From NCBI GenBank assembly GCA_026770585.1, contig MU646493.1, positions 330,985 to 346,530 on the forward strand: DNA of 15,546 bases, read 5' to 3'. Below the pieces are notes generated by a model. That model was not told the DNA's origin and searched no databases. It saw only the letters and a program-made list of their open reading frames with translations. This document shows, piece by piece, positions 1 through 8,172 of this stretch (its first letter is position 1; every line of letters begins with the position of its first letter). The DNA comes from Baffinella frigidus. Its lineage: Eukaryota > Cryptophyceae > Cryptomonadales > Baffinellaceae. Position numbers and translations under genes: made by a program.

Positions 1-36
<36 letters not shown>
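1..36. repeat. Poly(G) homopolymer, 36 bases
   Basis: The window opens with 36 consecutive G. Other long G/C runs occur here (about 18 C at 2455-2472, 12 C at 12357-12368), so long homopolymers may be a real property of this genome. Length and even presence at a sequence end could be a sequencing or assembly artefact. Confidence 0.9.
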
Positions 37-37
<1 letters not shown>

Positions 38-88
38 GCGCGGGGAGCGTGGACGAGTGGTGTGTGTGTGCCTGGTGCGTGAGATCGG

Positions 89-209
89 TACAGGGGTACC
101 TCGCTCAGAAGAAACTGCCCCCCCCGTAGGACCACCGTAGATCCCTAGGCATAAGCCTACTGCAGGGTCCTAGGGGGTTGCGGTTTCTTATGAGCGAGGT
201 ACCCCTGTA
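89..209. mobile_element. Family-1 inverted-repeat element (MITE-like), full copy
   Basis: Terminal inverted repeats begin TACAGGGGTACCTCGCTCA and end with the complement (GAGCGAGGTACCCCTGTA). The arms continue through a GTTTCTTA/TAAGAAAC block into C/G runs, and the middle carries GGCATAAGCCTACTG. Other full copies are at 8173-8292 and 9696-9817, with a nested cluster at 1038-1345. The element starts and ends with TA, as expected for a TA target duplication. It has no room for a transposase, so it would be non-autonomous. Confidence 0.85.
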
Positions 210-263
210 TCGAGCCCTAACCTTCAGAGCACTGATCCCTGACCCTGGTCCTCTCCCTGGCAG

Positions 264-315
264 GTACACTCTGGAGCAGACGAAAGAGCTCCTCCGTCTC
301 GGCCACGCCGCCACG
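264..315 (+). CDS. Probable internal exon of an unidentified + strand gene
   Basis: A pyrimidine-rich stretch ending ctggcag precedes the exon, and a textbook donor (gtgagt) follows at 316. In the only helix-like frame (one base, then 17 codons) it reads TLEQTKELLRLGHAAT, with mostly G/C third positions. It ends in phase 0, so it joins in frame to the candidate exon at 508 (next residues GVHTGSYVGPSM). The upstream part of the gene must lie before the window. I do not recognise the protein. The call rests on splice signals and codon use only, and a 52-base exon could arise by chance. Confidence 0.4.
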
Positions 316-334
316 GTGAGTGCGACCCTATCAA

Positions 335-478
335 TCTCAGAAACGCCTTGTTACAAGTCGTTTTATCAAGTCAACTCCCCCACAAATATGTCAACGTATG
401 CGTAGAGAAAGGAATAAGTTGACGAATTTGTAGGGGGGTTGACTTGAGAAAATGACTTTTAGTCAGGCTTTTTTGAGA
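335..478. mobile_element. Family-4 palindromic element, copy A (inside a short intron)
   Basis: An imperfect long inverted repeat: the left arm TCTCAGAAACGCC...TCAAGTCAACTCCCCCAC is mirrored by TAGGGGGGTTGACTTGAG...TTGAGA. It shares the core GTCAACTTATGCG/GAATAAGTTGACGAATTTGT with the copy at 4172-4319. It occupies 144 of the 192 bases of the inferred intron 316-507, starting 19 bases after the donor and ending 29 bases before the acceptor. Confidence 0.8.
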
Positions 479-507
479 TCAATACCCCACACCTGCCTGC
501 CTGCCAG

Positions 508-656
508 GGTGTCCACACTGGTTCGTATGTGGGACCATCCATGCTGGGTGCTCAGCGCCACATGTGCAGTCGCCGGACGCTGAGCGGCGCTCCCCACTTA
601 ACCGCGGCCGAGTTCCTTCCCCCCCGAATATCCGGGGGAAATGCGGTTAGAATCTA
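508..656 (+). CDS. Candidate following exon of the same unidentified + strand gene
   Basis: The acceptor is strong: cctgcctgcctgccag ends at 507. Read in the phase left by the exon at 264-315, the frame gives GVHTGSYVGPSMLGAQRHM and stays open to a TAA at 654-656. From about 590 the DNA matches a dispersed repeat family (see 590-672), so true coding sequence probably ends earlier. A possible donor follows CATGCTGG at about 552 (gtgctc). No family recognised. The end coordinate is the stop codon in this frame and is uncertain. Confidence 0.3.
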
Positions 657-713
657 ACGCAAATGGATAAGATGTGCAGTCGCCTTTTCCGCCGGGGCGC
701 TGAGCGGCGCTCC
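558..713. repeat. Direct repeats flanking a family-3 fragment
   Basis: The block ATGTGCAGTCGCC...CGCTGAGCGGCGCTCCC occurs twice, at about 561-593 and 671-713. Between them (about 590-672) lies a reversed fragment of the family-3 fold-back repeat: GCGGCCGAGTTCCTTCC ... GCGGTTAG ... AATGGATAAGAT. The reverse complements of these blocks are found at 3880-3965 and 15415-15510. This looks like an insertion bordered by a roughly 30-base duplication, or a segmental duplication. Confidence 0.6.
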
Positions 714-914
714 CTGAACGCTGCAACCTCATAACCTTGCGTCCTTAGTCCCCTTGGAGCCTAGCTACCCGCACGTGTTCTGACAATCATTCCCTGGGGA
801 GCAGCGCCCGATGCAATTAACAGCGCCAGCCCACGGTCTCTGCTTGGAGGCAGTCTACTACGACGATTTCCCTTTCTGATGAATACACACGCGGACACGC
901 CCACCTCCATCGCT
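714..914. other. Spacer with no supported gene
   Basis: About 200 bases of mixed composition. I see no long frame, hairpin or family repeat I can support here. Confidence 0.5.
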
Positions 915-918
915 TAAG

Positions 919-1016
919 CGGCCAGTAGGCTCACACGCCCTACGGTAGGGTCCTAGGGACCTCCTAGGACCTCTTGCGGGTCAAATTTGACCAGCTCGCC
1001 ACTTAAGGGGGTATCA
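919..1016. mobile_element. Family-2 small inverted-repeat element, copy A
   Basis: Contains AGTAGGCTCACACGCCCTAC, GGTAGGGTCCTAGGGACC and the palindromic core GGTCAAATTTGACC, and ends CTCGCCACTTAAGGGGGTAT. The same order of blocks occurs at 1772-1881 and, reversed and incomplete, at 14310-14395. Its ends are more diverged than those of the 1772 copy. Confidence 0.65.
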
Positions 1017-1037
1017 CACGGGCGCTCTGTGCGCCAC

Positions 1038-1345
1038 TACAGGGGTACTTCGCTCATAAGAAAACGCACCCCCCCTAGAACCACCATAGGGCCCTACGCA
1101 TAGGCCTACAGGGGTACCTCGCTCATAAGAAAACGCCCCCCCCCTAGAACCACCATAGGGCCCTACGCATAGGCCTACAGGGGTACCTCGCTCATAAGAA
1201 AACGCCCCCCCCCTAGGACCCTACAGTACATGTAGGGCCCTATGGGGGTCCCTAGCTAGGGGGAAGCGTTTTCTTATGAGCGAGGTACCCCTGTACTGTA
1301 GGGTCCTAGGAGGAGGCGGTTTCTTATGAGCGAGGTACCCCTGTA
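1038..1345. mobile_element. Nested or tandem family-1 elements
   Basis: Three successive left arms start at about 1038, 1108 and 1177 (each TACAGGGGTACyTCGCTCAT followed by AAGAAAACGC and a C run). Two right arms follow (TTTCTTATGAGCGAGGTACC), ending near 1294 and 1345. The left arms are about 70 bases apart and nearly identical, which suggests slippage or unequal exchange within one element, or repeated insertion into itself. Confidence 0.8.
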
Positions 1346-1608
1346 CCGAACACGGATTACGAGAAGCCCTCGGGCCTCCCTCATCTGCAGCCAGGCTGCC
1401 ACCCAAAGTGGTCAAAGTGGTCAAAGTGGCCCTGGTTGCCGCTGCCCCAGCCTGTGCACCGCCTCACACCTCCCCCCCAGTTGCCCCCCCCACTGTGTGT
1501 TGCTTGGACTCTACAGAGGTACCTCCCTCACAAGGAGCCCCTCCCCCCCTCCCGCCTGGACTCTGGCGTACAGGGGTACCTCACACCTCGACACGGCAGC
1601 ACACCACC
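1346..1608. other. C-rich spacer with degenerate family-1 fragments
   Basis: Contains AAAGTGGTC three times in tandem (about 1405-1428) and decayed family-1 ends (TACAGAGGTACCTCCCTCA at about 1512; TACAGGGGTACCTCACA at about 1569). Open frames here are low-complexity proline-rich readings of C runs. I see no supported gene. Confidence 0.5.
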
Positions 1609-1680
1609 TTACACCTTGATGCCGAACTTCTTGGCCAGGATGGACCTGGTTGGTTGCCGCACAGCTTGATCAGCTCCTGT
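1609..1680 (-). CDS. Probable terminal exon of an unidentified minus strand gene
   Basis: On the minus strand a gene-like acceptor (ggccttgcag) ends at 1681. The following 72 bases read TGADQAVRQPTRSILAKKFG then IKV and TAA, with a basic C-terminal tail. The phase (0) matches the exon at 2193-2270, which ends after a complete codon at a GT donor, so the two join as ...PARFQS|TGADQAV... The intron between them (1681-2192, 512 bases) contains a family-2 element. The protein family is not recognised. Support is agreement of splice sites, phase and GC3-rich codons only. Confidence 0.42.
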   Translation of the reverse strand, partial: TGADQAVRQPTRSILAKKFGIKV

Positions 1681-1771
1681 CTGCAAGGCCAGCGCTGTGC
1701 TCTCGCATGCTTGCTTCGATTGCGGGAACAATTGCGGCACAGCTCGGGGAGCGAAGCGCTGGGATCTCGAG

Positions 1772-1881
1772 TATCCCTCAAGTGGCGAGTAGGCTCATAC
1801 GCCCTACCGTAGGGCCCTAAGACCTGCCTGGGACCTCGTGGCGGTCAATTTTGACCGCCTCGCCACTTTCCAAGGGATAGG
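1772..1881. mobile_element. Family-2 inverted-repeat element, copy B (most complete)
   Basis: Ends are TATCCCTCAAGTGGCGAG and CTCGCCACTTTCCAAGGGAT, imperfect terminal inverted repeats. Inside are AGGCTCATACGCCCTACCGT and the palindrome GCGGTCAATTTTGACCGC. About 110 bases, too small to encode a protein. It sits in the inferred minus strand intron 1681-2192. Confidence 0.75.
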
Positions 1882-2192
1882 CAGCAGCCAGGTAGCTGCA
1901 TCCAACAGTAACCGCTATTCCTCTTGGTGGCGATTTGATTTCTTTGAACGCAGCTCAGCTCGCTCACTGTAGCATACTGATGCAAGCTCAACCAGGCTGC
2001 ATGTTCTCTAGTCCACGCGTTTCGCTCCCCGCGCTTTTCCCAGCGCTGCGCTTTTCCCAGCGCTGTGCCCTGTCAGACATCGTTCGGTTTCGGAAACCAT
2101 ACGAGGGGTTCTGGCTAGCGGGGGGGGCAGACGCACTCGTGGCTGGCAGACGTTTGGGCGCAAGAGTAGAAGATGCCCGAGCACGCGGCCAC

Positions 2193-2270
2193 CGACTGGA
2201 AGCGCGCAGGCTTGTTGAAGGCCGGGCGGCTTTGCCCCATGAAGCCGTACATCGACTCCGTGGACTGGAA
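2193..2270 (-). CDS. Probable exon of the unidentified minus strand gene
   Basis: On the minus strand, ggctgac (possible branch site) and a pyrimidine tract ending cttgagcag precede the exon, which ends after a full codon at a GT (gtggcc). The 26 codons read FQSTESMYGFMGQSRPAFNK then PARFQS, with nearly all G/C third positions. It joins in phase 0 to 1609-1680. The opposite strand is also open for 271 codons (1935-2750) in the codon-aligned frame, as expected opposite GC3-rich coding sequence. Product unknown. Confidence 0.42.
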
Positions 2271-2296
2271 CTGCTCAAGCGGAAGGAGGTGGGGCG

Positions 2297-2654
2297 TCAG
2301 CCAGACAGGTGCTGCTGCAGGATGTCATCCCACGAGAGTTCGAGGAAGCTGGTGTCCACCAGTCCAACGCAGGGCACCGTTGAGAGTTCAGAGAGCGTGT
2401 TATCTCAGGAGTCGGCACCCACGCTCTCGGAACTCTCATCGGTGTCCTGCGTGTCCCCCCCCCCCCCCCCCCGTCATCCACCCCAAGTGTCGCTCCACCA
2501 AAAACCTTTTCCAGAATCTGGGCAAGTAAAGCTGGTCCATGCGGTTTGCTGCGCCAGGCGCCGACACCGCAAGCGCGTACCCAGTGCTGCTAAAGATCAC
2601 AATACGCGGCGTGGTGAACCATGCAGCGACCATTTCCGTTGGGCTCTTCACCAT
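2297..2654 (-). CDS. Possible 5' exons of the minus strand gene (structure unresolved)
   Basis: Two minus strand stretches look coding but do not join simply. From an ATG at 2654 a frame of 72 codons runs to 2436 (starts MVKSPTEMVAAWFTTPRIVI, with a weakly hydrophobic section, and runs into a glycine stretch encoded by the C homopolymer at 2455-2472). In another frame, 2404-2297 reads through TVPCVGLVDTSFLELSWDDI. Candidate donors before the exon at 2270 are ACG|GTGCCC, CTG|GTGGAC and CCT|GTCTGG; only the first two keep the frame. The ATG is 124 bases from the NUP85 start, so the two genes may share a divergent promoter. It may instead be a decayed gene. Confidence 0.22.
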
Positions 2655-2778
2655 GTTTCGGAAGCGTTCAGCCCTGGATTCTTTTTTAAGTTGACATCTT
2701 CGTGCCAGAAAACTTGTCAACTTTGGAACTCACATCTAAATAGGGGGTAAAAGCCGCGAGGGGCGGAATCGCTGGAGC
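2655..2778. promoter_or_regulatory. Short spacer, possible divergent promoter
   Basis: Lies between the NUP85 start codon and a possible divergent minus strand start. It contains CATCTAAATAGGGGGTAAAA, an A/T-rich patch in GC-rich surroundings. No established promoter motif is identified. The role is inferred from gene orientation alone. Confidence 0.25.
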
Positions 2779-5700
2779 ATGGCGGCGACGATGGGGCGAG
2801 TGGCACTGTTCTCATGGGGTCCAGGCGATGCGATGATGCTGACCTCGCCACAATCGCCGGCCACGGCTGGCACGGATGACGAGGACGGCCCTGCTCGTGG
2901 GAGAAGACCCGTGCAGAATCTGCACGAAATGCGGCTGCACAGGCCGTGGGATCTCTGGCACCACCGGGAGGACATCCAGCTGCCGTTCCAGGCTTTCTAC
3001 GGGGAGGCGCAGAGCGTGTGGTCGCAAGCGTGTGCAACCGCGCTGGAAAAAGGCATGGACGATGCGACGCTGGAGGAGCGCCGCGCCGCGCTTCCGCAGG
3101 AAATTTTCGAGTACAAGGAGTTCTACTCCAATCTGATGCGTCGCGTGTCCAACTTCGGCAACCGGATCCCGGCTTCGATGGGGAAAGATGAGCTCGCGGA
3201 GTTCGGCTCGCTGCTCACTCTTCTCTACAGGGGGCACCAGGCGTGGCACCTGGCGCATGTGATCGTCAAGCACCTCGCACCCCTCCCGCCCAACAGCCAT
3301 GCCGACCTGCCCTTCGACCTCGTGCACTGGACGCAGGAGCACGAGCCGCTGGATCTGTACGAGGATATTAAGCGGACGCAGCGGCTGCAGCCGTTCGAAG
3401 CGAGTGGCGCGCCGAACCCGGACTGGTGGACTGTGCTGTACCGCTACGTGATGCTGGTGTGGGTGGACCAGGCCGTCGCGATGCTGGCGGAGCTCAAGGA
3501 GGAGCACGCGGCGCGGCTGGGGGACGAGGGGCAGAAGCTGGTGGCGCTCAGTGAGGAGCTGGTCGAGGGGCTGATCGAGATGGAAGACGACCTGGCGACC
3601 AACCGCCCGCTCGACGCCAAATGGCGCGCCTGGACGCGCCGCCGCGAGTGGAGCGACGCGGACACCACCATCGCCTCGTCAGTCGGCGGGGCGTCGTCGA
3701 TCGCGCCGCAGATCCGAACGCTGCTGAACATCATGCGGGGGCACGTGGACGAGATTGCGGCGCATGCCAGCAAGTGGCACCACTCGGTCGTGGCGCAAAT
3801 GATGTTCCGCCGCAGCGACACGGTACACGCCGCAGCCACCGGGTGGCTTCACGGATACAGTCCAGCTAAATGATTTGTACCAGAATCATATCCATTGCCC
3901 TGGAAATCTAACCGCGTTTCACCCGGGTATCCGGGGGGGAAGGAACTAGGCCGCTGCTAAGTGGTGCGAGTGCCAGAACCGGCATGCGTGCTTGCTCGGA
4001 CTTGTCTGGGGAGCGGGATGCGAGCGAGCTTACACTTGTTCGTGCTGGCTTTCTCTTGTCACATTGAGCGAGGTGTTGGAAAGACAATCGGCCCGGCACA
4101 GTCTGAAATTTAGGGAAGACATTCCGTGCTGCAAAGCTATCATGGTGCAAGGCACACTCACGTTCGAAACTTATCTCAGAAAACGAGTTCTAAAACTCAT
4201 TTTCTTAAGTCAATTCCCCTATAAATTTGTCAACTTATGCGGAGAGTAAAGAATAAGTTGACGAATTTGTAGGGGGATTGACTTAAGAAAACGAGTTTTA
4301 GAACTCGTTTTCTGAGATAAAAACGTGAACCGCGTTTCGGGGGCAGGTGCTGGGCGTCGCAGACCTCGCGAACGTGGTGGAGGACGTGCTGGCGGGGCAG
4401 ACGGAGGAGGAGGACAACGTCGAGGAGAGCGTCATCCGCGACCTGCTCCGCCTCGACATGCAGCAGGCCGTCCAGCACTTCTCGGAACACCTCAAGGGTC
4501 GCCCCCCCACCCCCCACCCAATATCAAGGGTCGCCCCCCCACCCCCCACCCAACATCACCTCGACGTGCACTCCACACATCCAGGACTTTCCGTTACCGA
4601 AACCTGCCTTCCCACGACAGACACGCCCCCCCCCCTGCGAATTGTATGACCTACGGGTCGCCCTACGGTAGGAGGTGGCTAGCAAATTCTTGTGGGTGTG
4701 GCCTATATATGACATTGAGGTTGTCTCCGGGCGGGCCCCGCCTGCGAATTGTATGACCTACGGGTCGCCCTACGGTAGGAGGTGGCTAGCAAATTCTTGT
4801 GGGTGTGGCCTATATATGATAGATGGACGGCTTATTTGGACGTGACGGTAGTAACTTTTTGTACCGGCTTGTACCTTTTTGTACCGCCTTGGCAGCTGCT
4901 CGCAGGGTGCTGGGTGGCTCGCTGACGCCATCTCGCCAGCCTTCCCCTCGCCCAGAATCTAGGCTGGGAATGGTCGGGGCAGCGGGACGTGAGATAGCAG
5001 TGGGGCGGGTGGGGGGGTGACGCGTGGCATCAGGCTCGGTGCAGGGAGGGCCGTTGAATGGAAGAAAGGAGTGGGGCGGCATCTCGGGGAATTCCCTGCT
5101 ATGTGTGACCAGGCCCCGCCCGTGACTCGTACAAATGTTGGTTCGCAGACTGGTGGAGCGCGGCGCACCTCGCAGACGTGCTGTACCGGGGGGGGCTGCT
5201 CCCGTACGACCTGCAGTTCGCGTCAGACATGCGGTCCTTCGCCATGCGCTCCTACGTCGACCACCTCCTCGCCTCCAACGGCATGTGGCAGGCATGCTTC
5301 GACAACCCTCGAACTTGATACCGCAAACCTGACCCCGAAATCTAAACCCTAAGCACTGAACACTGAACACTGAACACTGAACACTGAACCCTACACCCTA
5401 GACCCTAGACCCTAACCCCAAAACCCAAAACCTCAAACCCTAAACCCTAAATCATACAACATAAACCATGAACCCTCAACCATAAACCCTGAACACTAAA
5501 CCCTAAATCTGAACCCAAAACCCAAAACCCTCGACCCTGAATCATTAACTCTAAACCCGAAACCCGAAACCCTAAACCCCACACCCCAAACTCTGAACTC
5601 TGAACCCTAAACCCTAAACCATCAACCATCAACCATCAACCTTGACTCAACCCTGAACCCGAAACCCGAAACCCTAAACCGTAACCCTAAACCTTCAGCC

Positions 5701-8168
5701 CTAACACCTCAACCCTGAATCCCAATTCCTAAAACCTGAACACTGAACCCTAAAACCTGAACCCCAAAACATAAACCCCAAACCCTTAACCCTAAACCCT
5801 TAACCCAAAACCCAAAACTCTAAGCCCTAAACCCTGAACAATAAACCCTAAACCCTGAACCCTGAACCCTGAACCCTACACCCTCGAATACCCTACACCC
5901 TACACCCTAAACCCTACACCCTGAACCCTGAACCCTACACCCTCGAATACCCTACACCCTACACCCTAAACCCTACACCCTGAACCCTGAACCCTACACC
6001 CTCGTACACTCTACACCCTAAACCCTAAACCCTACAACCTTCACTCAAACCGAAACCCGAAACCCTAAACCATAAACCCCCACCCTAAACCTTGAGCCCT
6101 AAAACCTCAACCCTGAACCCCAATTGGTAAAACCTGAACACTAAACCCTATACCTCAAACGCTGAACCCTAAAACCTCAATCCTAAACTCTAAACCCTAA
6201 ACCCTCAACCCTTAACCCTGAACCCTCAGCCCTAAACCCTCAATCCAAAACCCTAAACCCCAAACCCTACACCCTACACCCTACACCCTGCACCCTACAC
6301 CCTACATCCTACACCCTACACCCTACACCCTACACCCTACACCCTACACCCTACACCCTACACCCTACACCCCAAATCCTGAAGCCTAAACCCTACACCC
6401 TAAACCCTAAACCCTACACCCTAAACCTAAATTAAACCCTAAACTGAAAACCCTAAACCCTAAACCCTAAACCCTAAACCCTGAACCCTAAACTCTCAAC
6501 CCTGAACCCTACACCCTCGTACACCCCACATCCTACACCCTGAACCTTCATTCCTGAACCCTGAACCATAAACCCTAAACCCGAAACCCGAAACCCGAAA
6601 CCCGAAACCCGAAACCCTCCTACACCCTACACCCAAAACCCTACACCCAAAACCCTAAACTCTAAACTCTGCACCCTAAACCCTGAGCCCAACCCAACCT
6701 AATCCCCAAACCCTAAACCAAAAACCCTGAACCCTAAACCCAAACCCTAAACCCTAAACCCTGAACCCTCATTCCTAAACCCTAAACCCCTAATTGCTAA
6801 ACCCTAAACCCAACCCTAATTCCTGAACCCAACCCTCAACCCAACCCTCCAACAACCCTGACCACTCAACGCTGCACCTAAAAGACTACGCCCCCCGGAG
6901 AAGTGGTGCACCCTGAATCCTAAACCCGAACCCTGAACCCGATTCTGGCAGGAAATCGTCTTGGGCCTCGCACATTTCCCATGGGCGAGTCCTTGACCCC
7001 GAACGTGGGTGCAGGTGGCAGCGGCGTACATCCGGGGGGTGGTGGAGAGCGACGTGTGGGCAGACGCGAGCGGCAAGGTGGGGGGGCGCGCGCGGTGCCA
7101 GCAGCGACGAGCGGAGATGGTCCACCTCCTACACCACGCGGTCACGCGGCAGAAGGTGGACTCGGACGAGGCGTGCTCGCGGCTCCTCCTGAGCTGCCCG
7201 GAGAAGGTGCTCCGGCGGAACACGGACGCGCCGCAGAAGCTGTGGATGGCGTCGGAGCTCGAGACGGTGGGGGGGGAGCGCGCGGGGGCGGCCAAGGAGG
7301 TGCAGACCGTGTGGGGCGTCGCGCTGCACGCGCGCGGGCACCAGGCCAAGGCGCTCTACTGGCTGGCGCGCGCGGGGAGCAGCATGGTGGGCGACCTCGC
7401 GCAGCAGAGCCTGATGCGCCTCGTCGACGGCTCCGCCGAGGGCGACCTCGAGGACATGGAGCCTGTGCTCCACTACGCGGAGGCCGTGGGCGCCGACGGC
7501 GGCGCGCGCGGGGGGGGCGCAGGCGTCGTCCTCATCCGCACCTTCCGGCACATGCGCGCGCTCCTCGGGGAGGTGGGGCGCCTGCGGGACCTCGGCACCT
7601 CCCTCGACGCTGCGGGCGCGGAGCAGCTGCAGCGCATGCGCGGCGAGGCGGCGCGGCTCCTGGTGGACCTCCTCCACCCGCGCGCGTCGGGCGCGTCCCC
7701 CGCCGCGCCGCGCCGCTTCTGGCGCGAGCTCTTCGCGTACGCGGTCCCGCTCATTGAGGGCCCGGGCGACGCGGTCTTCTCCTCCCCCGACATCTACATC
7801 CTCCTCCAGTCGCTGCAGGACGTCGAGTGCTCCTTCAAATCCGACCGGTACCCGACCGCCTCCCCCGCCCTCTCGCTTTCTGTGCCCACCCAAACCCCCC
7901 CGCAGGATGTGTACCCACGTTGAGGATTTTTCCGGACCCGGCGAGATCCCGGCAGGCAGGCCGAATTCACGAGCTATGTACATGCGTGGGGCAAGGCTGG
8001 GCAGGCAGAGGCCGACTGTAAACTGACGGCTGGGTGTGTCTCTGGTGGCGCAGGAACAGCCAGGACCCAGCAGACCGCGCGCGCGTGCAGGCTGTGCGAC
8101 TAGCGCTCGCGCGCGGGCTGTCTGTTGCTCTCCAGGCGGAGGCGCGCTACCACGCAGTTGGCGCCTAG
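2779..8168 (+). CDS. NUP85: Nucleoporin Nup85 (Nup75 / Frount-type), complete, five exons
   Basis: Exons inferred at 2779-3822, 4347-4497, 5149-5291, 7015-7847 and 8054-8168 total 2286 bases (761 residues plus TAG), with phases 0, 1, 0 and 2 matching at each junction. Nup85 is an alpha-solenoid (ACE1-type) scaffold of the Y-complex (Nup107-160) on both faces of the nuclear pore; its N-terminal beta segment completes the Seh1 propeller. Family-like signatures, in order: RVALFSWGPGDAMM (N-terminal blade), PDWWTVLYRYVMLVW, SKWHHSVVAQMMF, DWWSAAHLADVLYRGGLL across the exon 2/3 junction, SDMRSFAMRSYV and NGMWQ then VAAAYI across exon 3/4, FWRELFAYAVPLIEG and IYILLQSLQDVE in exon 4, and AVRLALARGLSVAL in the last exon. 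Length is close to fungal and animal homologues. Exon 4 is extremely GC3-rich. Intron 3 has a GC donor. The ATG at 2779 is preferred; ATG at 2791 is possible. Assignment is from remembered family patterns, not a search. Confidence 0.87.
3831..3965. mobile_element. Family-3 fold-back element, right half copy
   Basis: GCTTCACGGATACAGTCCAG ... ATATCCATTGCCCTGGAA.. TCTAACCG ... GGAAGGAACTAGGCCGCTGC TAAGTGG matches, in the same order, the right arm of the fuller copy at 15373-15512. The left arm is absent. Confidence 0.75.
4172..4319. mobile_element. Family-4 palindromic element, copy B
   Basis: Arms of about 68 bases: TATCTCAGAAAACGAGTTCT ... at the left is mirrored by AGAACTCGTTTTCTGAGATA at the right, with AAGTCAATTCCCC/GGGGGATTGACTT inside. 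The short loop contains ATGCGGAGAGTAAAG. It begins and ends with TA. The copy at 335-478 is a diverged relative. Confidence 0.88.
4498..5148 (+). other. NUP85 intron 2 (651 bases)
   Basis: Donor AAGG|gtcgcc, acceptor gttcgcag; phase 1, so the Asp of DWW is split by the junction. Contains a 33-base C-rich tandem duplication starting at the donor (4494-4559, which copies the CAAGG|GTCGCC donor context), a 79-base direct repeat (4634-4712, 4741-4819) and, just before the acceptor (5090-5142), a segment resembling 8745-8805. Confidence 0.75.
4634..4819. repeat. Perfect 79-base direct repeat, 107-base spacing
   Basis: Copies at 4634-4712 and 4741-4819 are identical by eye: both begin CCTGCGAATTGTATGACC, pass GTCGCCCTACGGTAGGAGG and end GTGTGGCCTATATATGA. 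The 28-base spacer is GC-rich. Identity suggests a recent duplication. Confidence 0.92.
5292..7014 (+). other. NUP85 intron 3 (1723 bases) with GC donor
   Basis: The frame requires exon 3 to end at CAG (5291), followed by gcatgc; no GT donor occurs nearby that keeps the Nup85-like reading. The acceptor is gtgggtgcag, and exon 4 continues in phase 0. Nearly the whole intron is a telomere-like array, starting about 40 bases after the donor and ending about 70 bases before the acceptor. Confidence 0.72.
5330..6943. repeat. Degenerate telomere-like (CCCTAAA) array, about 1.6 kb
   Basis: Heptamers CCCTAAA, CCCTGAA, CCCTACA and CCCGAAA fill the region. It has sub-blocks: a 59-base higher-order unit repeated from 5881 and 5940, a homogeneous CCCTACA block at about 6263-6370, and a CCCGAAA block at about 6580-6617. 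The C-rich strand is the sense strand of NUP85. It is interstitial and degenerate, so it is not a functional chromosome end. Confidence 0.93.
7848..8053 (+). other. NUP85 intron 4 (206 bases)
   Basis: Donor ACCG|gtaccc, acceptor tggtggcgcag; phase 2. No repeat family is visible in it. A shorter alternative acceptor (ccccccgcag at 7904) would lead to a frame ending at 8026 without the AVRLALARGL motif, so the longer intron is preferred. Confidence 0.7.
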
Positions 8169-8172
8169 CGCC

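Larger units (their letters stand above)
3823..4346 (+). other. NUP85 intron 1 (524 bases), built largely from repeats
   Basis: Donor ACG|gtacac keeps phase 0; acceptor ggggcag. A family-3 half copy starts about 8 bases after the donor (3831-3965) and a family-4 palindrome (4172-4319) ends 27 bases before the acceptor. The stretch between (3966-4171) shows nothing I can name. Confidence 0.75.

Noticed and set aside
1935-2750. 271-codon + strand frame
   Set aside because: Starts at a non-ATG codon, crosses the C homopolymer as a proline run, and is the codon-aligned antisense of the more natural minus strand reading. A real + gene is not fully excluded.
2812-3507. 231-codon minus strand frame opposite NUP85 exon 1
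   Set aside because: Codon-aligned antisense of the Nup85 frame; no independent features.
5330-6943. A chromosome end (true telomere)
   Set aside because: The array is degenerate, interstitial and lies between two exons of one gene that read through in phase.
7905-8026. Alternative last NUP85 exon after the acceptor at 7904
   Set aside because: The phase could fit, but the resulting tail lacks Nup85-like sequence, whereas the exon at 8054 gives AVRLALARGLSVAL followed by a stop.
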